This document shows positions 14,735 through 21,518 of a stretch of DNA of 21,518 bases, in pieces. Position 1 is the first letter of the stretch. Each line of letters opens with the position of its first letter. The DNA is from JBHHZI01 sp046757965 (GTDB lineage Bacteria > Acidobacteriota > Polarisedimenticolia > SMYD01): the NCBI GenBank assembly GCA_046757965.1, contig JBHHZI010000044.1:1-21518 (forward strand). Reading direction: 5' to 3'. Position numbers and translations under genes: made by a program. The notes beneath the pieces were generated by a model, which saw only the letters and a list, made by a program, of their open reading frames with translations, did not search any database and was not told the origin of the DNA.

Positions 14735-17271
14735 GTCATCACCGCCGCCGCGTGGAGGATATCGCCGAACACGCCGGCCGCGGTGACCTCCGGTCCGGCG
14801 CCGGCACCCCGGATGATGAGCGGCGCCTCGGCGTAGCGCCGCGTGGTGAAGGCGAACAGGTTGTCGGTGCCGGTCAGACCCGCGCACGGATGGGTTGCCG
14901 GCACCGCCGTCAGCCCCACCTCGGCCCGGCCGCCGTCGAGACGGGCCAGGTAACAGAGCTGTTCGCCGCGGGCATCGGCATCGTCCTGGCGGTTGGCCAG
15001 CGCGATGTCCTCGTCCGGGAGCCGCTCCCAGAACGCCGCCACCGATCCGCCGGCGCCTGCGCCGGCGACGAGGGGGTGGACGACCACGTCGTCCATCTCC
15101 AGCGACGCTCCCGACAGACGCGCGAGGATGAGCAGCTTGCGCGCCACGTCCATTCCGGTCAGGTCCTCTCGCGGATCGGGTTCCGTGTAGCCTCGCTCCG
15201 CCGCCTCCCGCACCGCTGCCGAGAGCAAGACCCCGTCGCGAACGCGCGAGAGCACGAATCCCGTGCTGCCGGAGAACACGCCTTCGATGCGGCTCACCTC
15301 GTCGCCGGTGGCCATCAGCGCCGCCAGTGGGCCGACCACCGGCAGACCCGCGCCGACGCTCGCCTCGTGCAGCAGGCAGGCGCCGCCTGCAGCGGCCGCC
15401 GTCCGCGCCGCCGCCCACTCCGCGCCCGGCCCGGCGAAGAACCGCTTGTTCGCCGCGACCACGCTGACGCCCGACGCCAACGCCGGCCGGTACAGCGCCG
15501 GCACGGTGTCGCTGGCGGTGCAGTCGACCAGCACGCACCGCCCGGAGGTCGCGTTCATGGCGGCAACCATCCGCGCAACCGGTGCATCCACCGGTTCTTC
15601 CGGTTGCGCCGCGAGTTCCGCGGTCCACGTCGAGCCGACACCGTCCGCCGCCAGGAGCAGGCGACGGCGGCGAGCGATGCCGCACACGCCGAGAGTGCTC
15701 CCGGGCGCGACGCCGTCCGGGCGATATCCGGAACCCGCCAGGATCTGGTCGATGAGGGCCGAGCCGACGCGCCCCGCCCCCACGATGAAGACGGACACCA
15801 TGGGGCCGGCACCATGGGTCGCCGTGATCGCGGCGCGTGGCGGCACGGTGCCCGGCGCATCCTCGCCCGGCCCGGCCATGTCGCTGCCGGCCGTCGGGCC
15901 GAAGAACGCGCCATGAATCGCCTGCACGGCGGCAGCTTCCTCGGCAGCGGACACCACCAGCGACAGGTTGCGTTCCGACGACCCTTGAGCCACGGCCCGC
16001 ACGTTGATGCCCGCCGCGCCGAGAACGCCGAAGATGCGGCCGGCCAGTCCCGGACGCTCCCGCATCTGGTCGCCCACCACCGCCACCACGGCCACATCGT
16101 CCTCGACGATCAGGGCGTCCACCCGGCCCGCTTCCTGCTCGAGCTCGAACTCACGCCGGACCTGCCGGCGCGCCGCATCCACGCTCTCGGGGCGCACCGC
16201 GAAGCAGATCGAATGCTCGCTCGACGCCTGGCTGATCAGGATGACGCTCACCTCGGAGCGGGCCAGCGCACCGAACAGGCGGGCGGCCACGCCCGGCACG
16301 CCGACCATGCCGTCTCCCTCCAGGCGCAGCAGCGAGACCCGTCCGGTGGAGGAGATGCCACAGACCGGCCGGGGCCGGGGCACCGTGTGTCCGACCACCT
16401 GGGTGCCCGGAAAGTCCGGGTGCAGCGTGTTGCGAATCCACAGGGAGATCCCACGGGCCCGGGCCGGCCGCACCGTCGGCGGGTAGACCACCCGGGCGCC
16501 GAAGTGGGAGAGTTCCATCAGTTCCTCGTAGCTCAGCGCACCGAGAGGCATCGCCTCCGGGACCAGCCGCGGGTCCGCCGTCATCACGCCATCCACATCG
16601 GTCCAGATCTCGATGGCCTCCGCGTCGAGGCAAGCGCCCAGGACCGCCGCGGTCAGATCCGATCCACCGCGGCCGAGCGTCGTGGTGCGACCGCCGGCCG
16701 TCGCCCCGACGAACCCGGTGACCACCTGCACACCATCCACATCCCTGAAGTGACGGCGCACCGCGTCGCGTGTGGCCGTCTCATCGATCCGCGCCGCGCC
16801 GAAGCGATCATCGGTCACGATGATCCGCCGCCCGTCACAGGACGAGGCCGGCACGCCATGTTTCCTCAGGGCCGCGGCGACGATGGCTGCCGACAGCCGC
16901 TCCCCGAAGGCGAGGATCTCGTCCCTGGTCCGGGCACTGCATTCCCGCACCAGGGAGACGCCCCGCAGCAACTCGCCCAGCTCTGTCATCTGCTCCGCAA
17001 GCCACACCGAAAGAGTGGCGGCTTCATCAGGCGGCGCCAGCGATGCCAGCATCTCCTCGTGGCGTCTTGCGATCTGCGTCACGGCCGGGTCGAGTTCCGG
17101 AAGACGCCCCTGCGCCAGGTCATCGGCGAGGGCACCGAGCCGGTCGGTCACGCCCCCGAGGGCCGAGACCACGACCCCGACCTCGCCCGACGCGCCGCGG
17201 ATCTGGGCGACGGCTGTCTCGATCCGCCTCGCATCCTGGAGGGACGTTCCCCCGAACTTCAGGATTCTCAC
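14731..17271 (-). CDS. thrA: Bifunctional aspartate kinase / homoserine dehydrogenase
   Basis: This 846-residue protein catalyses steps one and three of threonine synthesis. Residues 1-290 are aspartate kinase (MRILKFGGTS at the start, TTTLGRGGSDLTA, WTDVDGVMTADPR). Residues about 300-465 are two ACT regulatory domains, which in this family bind threonine for feedback inhibition. From about 488 on comes homoserine dehydrogenase, with the NAD(P) motif VSVFIVGAGRVGSAL, VDCTASD, VVAANKRFF, GVFSGSTGFV and the catalytic EPDPREDLTGMDVARK segment. E. coli ThrA has 820 residues. The GTG at 17269-17271 was chosen because it places FGGTS as in the family and follows GGAGGT (17281-17276). The frame stays open to 17415 but that extension is not conserved. 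It is the first gene of the operon, divergent from the kinase gene by 128 bases. Confidence 0.96.
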   Translation of the reverse strand: MRILKFGGTSLQDARRIETAVAQIRGASGEVGVVVSALGGVTDRLGALADDLAQGRLPELDPAVTQIARRHEEMLASLAPPDEAATLSVWLAEQMTELGELLRGVSLVRECSARTRDEILAFGERLSAAIVAAALRKHGVPASSCDGRRIIVTDDRFGAARIDETATRDAVRRHFRDVDGVQVVTGFVGATAGGRTTTLGRGGSDLTAAVLGACLDAEAIEIWTDVDGVMTADPRLVPEAMPLGALSYEELMELSHFGARVVYPPTVRPARARGISLWIRNTLHPDFPGTQVVGHTVPRPRPVCGISSTGRVSLLRLEGDGMVGVPGVAARLFGALARSEVSVILISQASSEHSICFAVRPESVDAARRQVRREFELEQEAGRVDALIVEDDVAVVAVVGDQMRERPGLAGRIFGVLGAAGINVRAVAQGSSERNLSLVVSAAEEAAAVQAIHGAFFGPTAGSDMAGPGEDAPGTVPPRAAITATHGAGPMVSVFIVGAGRVGSALIDQILAGSGYRPDGVAPGSTLGVCGIARRRRLLLAADGVGSTWTAELAAQPEEPVDAPVARMVAAMNATSGRCVLVDCTASDTVPALYRPALASGVSVVAANKRFFAGPGAEWAAARTAAAAGGACLLHEASVGAGLPVVGPLAALMATGDEVSRIEGVFSGSTGFVLSRVRDGVLLSAAVREAAERGYTEPDPREDLTGMDVARKLLILARLSGASLEMDDVVVHPLVAGAGAGGSVAAFWERLPDEDIALANRQDDADARGEQLCYLARLDGGRAEVGLTAVPATHPCAGLTGTDNLFAFTTRRYAEAPLIIRGAGAGPEVTAAGVFGDILHAAAVMT

Positions 17272-17285
17272 GCACACCTCCGCCG

Positions 17286-17297
17286 CCGGCGCGCCGG
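17286..17297. repeat. 12-bp GC palindrome before thrA ribosome site
   Basis: CCGGCGCGCCGG is a perfect palindrome five bases upstream of the thrA Shine-Dalgarno sequence (17276-17281). It would lie in the thrA 5' untranslated region, where it could act as a protein site or fold and affect ribosome access. Chance occurrence in GC-rich DNA is possible. Confidence 0.3.
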
Positions 17298-17303
17298 TGG
17301 CAA

Positions 17304-17326
17304 CCGCACGCTCTCGGCTCGTGCGG
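17304..17326. promoter_or_regulatory. Inverted repeat at the thrA transcription start
   Basis: CCGCACG (17304-17310) and CGTGCGG (17320-17326) form a perfect 7-bp inverted repeat around nine bases. It sits immediately downstream of the thrA -10 candidate, over the expected start point, which is where a repressor operator is often found. It could also be the first hairpin of the leader RNA. Confidence 0.35.
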
Positions 17327-17327
17327 G

Positions 17328-17356
17328 AACATACCGCCTCGACGACGACGATTCCA
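17328..17356 (-). promoter_or_regulatory. Sigma70-like promoter for the thr operon
   Basis: On the minus strand, TGGAAT (17356-17351, three of six) and TATGTT (17333-17328, four of six) are 17 bases apart. Transcription would start near 17321, giving an untranslated leader of about 50 bases. No thrL-like leader peptide with a run of Thr or Ile codons is seen, so E. coli-type attenuation is unlikely. Confidence 0.3.
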
Positions 17357-17399
17357 CGGCTCGCCCGGGAGACAGCCGGGAACCCCGTGCGATCCGGGG

Positions 17400-20071
17400 A
17401 TGATCGGCCAGACACTGTCCCATTACCGCATCACCGGTGAGCTGGGCCGCGGCGGCATGGGCGTCGTCTTCCGGGCCGAGGATACCCGCCTCGATCGCGA
17501 CGTGGCGATCAAGGTTCTACCGGCTCATCTCTCACAGGATGCCGCCCTGAGGCAGCGCCTGGAGCGGGAGGCGCGCGCGGTGTCGAGCCTCAATCATCCG
17601 CACATCTGCACGCTGCATGACATCGGGCGCGCTGACGGCGTCGATTTCCTGGTCATGGAGCTGCTGGAGGGCGAGACCCTGGCCTCGCGCCTCGCCCGCG
17701 GCCCCCTTCCTCCGGACACCCTGATCAAGACCGCCATCGAGATCGCCGGCGCGCTGGCCGCGGCCCACCGGCAGGGACTCGTGCACCGCGATCTGAAGCC
17801 GGGCAACATCATGCTGACCGCCTCCGGAGCCAAGCTTCTCGACTTCGGCCTCGCCAAGAGTACCGGGCAGGAGCCCGGCGTCGCGAGCCTGACCGCGGCC
17901 GCCACCGCCACCAGTCCCCTGACCGCGGCCGGCACGCTGGTCGGCACCTTTCGGTACATGGCGCCGGGACAGCTCGAAGGCGGCGAGGCGGATGCCCGAT
18001 CCGATGTCTTCGCCTTCGGCGCCATGCTCTACGAGATGACCACCGGGAAGCGGGCGTTTGACGGCCAGACCCAGGCGTGCGTCATCGCTCGCATCCTGGA
18101 GAGCGAACCGGCGCCGCTGGGCACTCTGACACCGCTGGCGCCACCGGCCCTCGATCGCTTGATTCGCACCTGCATGGCGAAGGATCCCGAGGCGCGGCGC
18201 CAGAGCATGCACGACCTGCTTCTCGACCTGGAGTGGATCGCCAAGGCGGAACCGGCGTCCGGCCGGACGGCGCGGACGCCTCGCCTGGAGTCTGGTGGCT
18301 GGACTCGGCATCGGCGTCGCCGTGCTGGGTTTCCTGCTCGGGACGGCGCTGAACCGGACCCGGACGGTGGTGCGTGCCGAGGTCCCCGCGCCTCCGCAGA
18401 CGGTCTTCTATTCCGTCGGCCAGGGCCCGGACGGCTCCGGCCCGGTGGCCGTCGCGCCCGACGGGAGCGCCCTGGCCTTCGTCGCCAAGGGAACGTCCGG
18501 GGCCGGGCAACTCTACGTTCGGCCGCTGGACACGTCGAGCGCCCGGCCGTTGCCCGGCACCGACGGGGCCCGCTACCCGTTCTGGTCGCCGGATAGCCAC
18601 TCCATCGGCTTCTTCTCCGGGCGGCAAGCTCCGGCGCATCGATGCGGCGGGTGGGCCGCCCGTGACCCTGTGTGACGCTCCGTCGGGGCGAGGGGGGACC
18701 TGGAGCGACGACGGCCTGATCGTCTTCGGGGCGAACCTGGAGGGGCCGCTCGCGCGGGTCCCCGCGGCCGGCGGCCCGACCACACCCGTGACCACGGTCC
18801 AGGCAGGCCAGGGGAATGTGACTCATCGCTGGCCGTGGTTTCTCCCGGACGGGATCCACTTTTTGTTCTTTGTGCGCGCTGGCGGCACCACCGTCCAGAA
18901 GCCGGCAGCAGCGAACTCGGCGGCCGAACCTGTGGATGATGCGATCTTCGTCGGCTCCATCGACGGGGACACGCCGGTGGAGCTGTTCCGCGGCCACTCG
19001 AACGCGGTGTTCGCGGCCGGCCATGTGCTCTTCACTCGCGACGGGACGCTGATGGCCCGGCCCTTCGATCCCGACGCGCTGGCCTTCACCGGCGACCCGT
19101 TCCCGGTCGCCGAGCATGTGCGTTTCGATGACGGGTACGACCGTGGGGTCTTTGCCGTGTCTCGCTCCGGAGTCCTGGTCTATCAGACCGGCGGCGACAG
19201 TGGCCTGCAATCTCTGGAGTGGTTCGACCGCGACGGCACCTCGGTCGGGAAGCTGGGTGAGCCGGGCGATTATTACTCCCCCCGGTTTTCCCCCGACGGC
19301 CTCAGCGTTGCCGTGCAGCTCGCCCCCGCCGGCGACATCTGGATCTTCGATGTGGAGCGGAATGTCCCGACCCGCTTGACCTTCAGCCCACAGGTCGACA
19401 TCAGTCCCGTCTGGTCCCCTTCAGGGGATCGGATCGCCTTCTCATCAAGCCGGGACGGAGCGTTGAATCTGTATGTGAAGAATCTCGACACCGCCGGTGA
19501 CCCCGAGCCGCTTCTCGCCTCGGACCTGCGCGAGTTCGCCACGAGCTGGTCGGCCGACGGCCGGTTTCTCACCTACCACACCGTCGGAGACCCGAAGACC
19601 GCCTCGGACATCTGGGTGCTGCCGATCGCCGACGGGACCGACCCGATGCCGGTGGCACGGACCCGGTTCGACGAGCAGTGGGCTCATTTCTCACCAGATG
19701 GTCACTGGCTGGCCTACGAGCCGGACGAGTCGGGCACGAAACAGGTGTATGTCGTCGCCTTCCCGGCACCGGGACGCAAGATCCAGGTCTCGACCTCAGG
19801 CGGGCGCTACCCTGTCTGGCGCCACGACGGCACGGAGATCTTCTACCTGGATCTCGACAACACGCTCACCGCCGCCCAGGTCGACAGCGACGGCAAGGCC
19901 TTGCGCGTCGGCCAGGTGACCCCGCTGTTCACCATCCGCCCGGGCGCGCCGTTCGAGAAGTACGACGTCAGCGCCGACGGCCAGCGTTTCCTCGTCAACT
20001 CGGCACCCGAGCAGGCCGCCGCCTCACCCCTGACCCTGATCCTCAACTGGCCCGAGCTGCTTCGGAACTAG
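17400..20071 (+). pseudogene. Ser/Thr protein kinase with TolB-like propeller, twice frameshifted
   Basis: The gene encodes a PknB-type kinase, a transmembrane helix and a C-terminal PD40/TolB-like beta-propeller, but in three different frames. Frame one (ATG 17400) carries GRGGMG (16-21), Lys38, HRDLKPGN (129-136) and DFG (148-150). Near 18250-18285 the homology moves to the next frame, which encodes the helix LAWSLVAGLGIGVAVLGFLL and the first PD40 repeats (SPDSHSIGFFSG). At about 18619-18624 it moves again: one extra base in CCGGGCGG separates FFSG from GKLRRIDAAGG, and this third frame runs to the TAG at 20069-20071 with further SPDG repeats. Both shifts fit single-base insertions. Read as is, translation stops at 18596, giving a 398-residue kinase with an unrelated tail and no membrane anchor. 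The APE motif is APG (188-190). Sequencing error is an alternative explanation. Confidence 0.8.
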
Positions 20072-21518
20072 CGGGCGGCCATCTCCCGCCTGCGGCAGGG
20101 TGAGGCGACTCTCACCGACTCCATGGCTTGCGCCCAGTTCGCGCTCAGGTCGTCACACGCCCGGGCGAACGCCGTCGTGTCATGGACTGCCTGCGCCGCG
20201 CGTGCCAGCCCGGCGAGCGACCGGCTCCGGCGGGGTGCCCGCTGCAGCGCGATCTCGAACTGCTTCCTGGCGTCGGCCGGCCGGCCCCACGCCAGCAACG
20301 CCTCGCCATACGCCTCGTGGGACGGCTTGACGATGTTCGGTGGGCCGAAGTCCAGCGCCATCGCCGCCTCTGCGACGGTCGCCTTCTCGAAGAGTTCCGC
20401 TGTCCGCTCTGTCTCGCCCTTGTGCGCGGCAATCAGCGCGCTCAGACTGTCCTGCATGATCCGGCTCACCACCAGATCGCGTCGGGTCGGGTTCGCGGCA
20501 ACGCCATGGTCACCGCCCCGCTGGCCCGCTGCGGCGGTGTCATGCCGCACACGCAGACGTCCGGTGATCGTCTCGGCCCGACCGATCTCACCGGCCAGCA
20601 CCGCGGCATATCCGGTGGCGAACAGATCGCCCACGGCGCCGGTCAGCGGCGTGTCCTCGAGGTCGATCGAGGGTGGGGCCTCGCCTCCCCCCGTCTCCAC
20701 GATGTAGGCCGCCCGCATGGCAGCGTGGTACGAGAGCGCACGGGCGGACCCGCTCTCTTTCGCGTACTCGTGCATCCTGTCGAGCGCCTCGCGAGCGTCC
20801 TTGAATCGGCCGAGTTGCAGGTAAGAGTACTCCAGCCAGTGCAGCGCATGGTAGTTGTTCGCGTCCACGCCGAGATTCTTGCGCGCTCGCCGATCGACGG
20901 AAACGTCGAACGACTTCACGTTGGCGTCGACGGACCTGTCCCATTCGCCAAGGGCGACAAAGATATGCGAGATCATGTGCTGTGCGTGGGACGCCGCAGG
21001 TGCGATCTGCGCATACACACGCGCCGGGCGAAGACCGAGTGGAGCGTGAACCGGGTCATCGTAGGAGTGGATCAGGTAGTGTGCCGCGCCAGGGTGGTCC
21101 GGGTTGGCGGCGAAGACTTCCTCGGCGACGGCCGCGGCGCGCATGTAGACGGAGAAGTCGCGCACGCCCTGTCCGGTTCCCAGGATGGACAGCGCGTAGA
21201 AGGCCCGGGCCTCGAGATCTTCGGGGTACTTGTGGGCCAGCACCGCCAGCGCGTCGCTGTACGCGTGGTCGCGAGCCACCTTGTCGCCCTCACCGTAGAG
21301 CACGTCCACGGCCTGCATGTATCCGCGTTCCCGGTCCGTCTTCGTCTTCGAGAGTCGGGCCGCCGGGGTGGGAGCAAACCGTTCCAGCGCGGCGAGCGCC
21401 GCGTCCCGGTCCTGCTGCCGCCACAGCGGATGATTGTGCGACATCGCCTCGCCCCAGTAGGCGAGCGCGAAGTCCGGGTCGATTCGCTCTGCCTCCTGGA
21501 ACAACTCCCGGGCATCCT
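20068..21518 (-). CDS. TPR protein, 5' end outside the window
   Basis: About 482 residues are visible and the frame runs off the end of the window with no start. The first visible residues, DARELFQEAERIDPDFALAY, are the middle of a tetratricopeptide repeat, so the true N-terminus lies beyond 21518. It contains helical TPR-like pairs throughout. It also has conserved segments of a family of large exported TPR proteins found in Acidobacteriota and relatives (GEAMSHNHPLW, AAHYLIHSYDDPVHA, SHAQHMISHIFVALGEWD, NNYHALHWLEYSYLQLGR). The clustered histidines could bind a metal, but no catalytic function has been established for the family that I can name. It converges on the kinase gene, and the two stop codons overlap in the palindrome CTAG (20068-20071), leaving no room for a terminator between them. 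Confidence 0.8.
   Translation of the reverse strand, partial: DARELFQEAERIDPDFALAYWGEAMSHNHPLWRQQDRDAALAALERFAPTPAARLSKTKTDRERGYMQAVDVLYGEGDKVARDHAYSDALAVLAHKYPEDLEARAFYALSILGTGQGVRDFSVYMRAAAVAEEVFAANPDHPGAAHYLIHSYDDPVHAPLGLRPARVYAQIAPAASHAQHMISHIFVALGEWDRSVDANVKSFDVSVDRRARKNLGVDANNYHALHWLEYSYLQLGRFKDAREALDRMHEYAKESGSARALSYHAAMRAAYIVETGGGEAPPSIDLEDTPLTGAVGDLFATGYAAVLAGEIGRAETITGRLRVRHDTAAAGQRGGDHGVAANPTRRDLVVSRIMQDSLSALIAAHKGETERTAELFEKATVAEAAMALDFGPPNIVKPSHEAYGEALLAWGRPADARKQFEIALQRAPRRSRSLAGLARAAQAVHDTTAFARACDDLSANWAQAMESVRVASPCRRREMAAR

Noticed and set aside
14368..17403. 1011-residue open frame antisense to asd and thrA
   Set aside because: It is Arg/His/Pro-rich without domains and lies opposite strongly conserved genes; long antisense frames are expected at this GC content.
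17889..17931. 13-bp direct repeat CTGACCGCGGCCG in the kinase gene
   Set aside because: It encodes the LTAA...LTAAGT activation-segment pattern usual in this kinase family, so coding constraint explains it.
1..21518. CRISPR arrays, insertion sequences, rRNA and tRNA genes
   Set aside because: No regularly spaced repeats, transposase motifs, terminal inverted repeats with a transposase, or RNA gene signatures were seen on either strand.

Overview
The window is a high-GC (clearly above 60% by eye) chromosomal segment from a Gram-negative bacterium. Evidence for an outer membrane: a LolA-like periplasmic protein, an OmpA-type lipoprotein, a LplT/Aas-type phospholipid-remodelling fusion and a multihaem lipoprotein. 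Serine/threonine kinases with C-terminal TolB-like propellers and TPR/multihaem proteins of this style are common in Acidobacteriota and neighbouring soil or sediment phyla. That placement is an inference; no rRNA or tRNA is present to test it.

Layout. 1-299: lower-GC non-coding DNA. 300-2210 (minus): an amidase remnant lacking its N-terminus and catalytic centre, lying in frame directly behind the stop codon of an intact AlbA_2/ATPase-type regulator. 2537-3621 (plus): a 71-residue bacterial histone with a basic N-terminal tail, followed two bases after its stop by a very strong nested stem-loop, then a secreted LolA-like protein. 3816-7996 (plus): a 1141-residue fusion of an MFS lysophospholipid flippase, a PlsC acyltransferase and an acyl-ACP/CoA ligase, then a pirin with its own promoter candidate. 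8335-10461 (plus): a heptahaem c-type cytochrome/TPR lipoprotein. 10549-11226 (minus): an OmpA-family glycine-zipper lipoprotein, convergent with the cytochrome and separated from it by a hairpin. 11389-17271 (minus): a threonine operon, thrA-asd-thrB-thrC. 17400-20071 (plus, divergent): a Ser/Thr kinase-propeller gene broken by two frameshifts. 20068-21518 (minus): a TPR protein running off the window edge, whose stop codon overlaps that of the kinase gene.

How the genes work together. The thr operon encodes all five steps from aspartate to threonine (aspartate kinase and homoserine dehydrogenase fused in ThrA, aspartate-semialdehyde dehydrogenase, homoserine kinase, threonine synthase). Every junction is a four-base stop/start overlap, pointing to translational coupling. 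The lipid-remodelling fusion, LolA-like protein and OmpA lipoprotein are all envelope functions but do not clearly form one operon. The items most worth following up are the bacterial histone with its 3' stem-loop, the twice-frameshifted kinase with a substituted APE motif, the gutted amidase behind the AlbA_2 gene, and the heptahaem-TPR lipoprotein.
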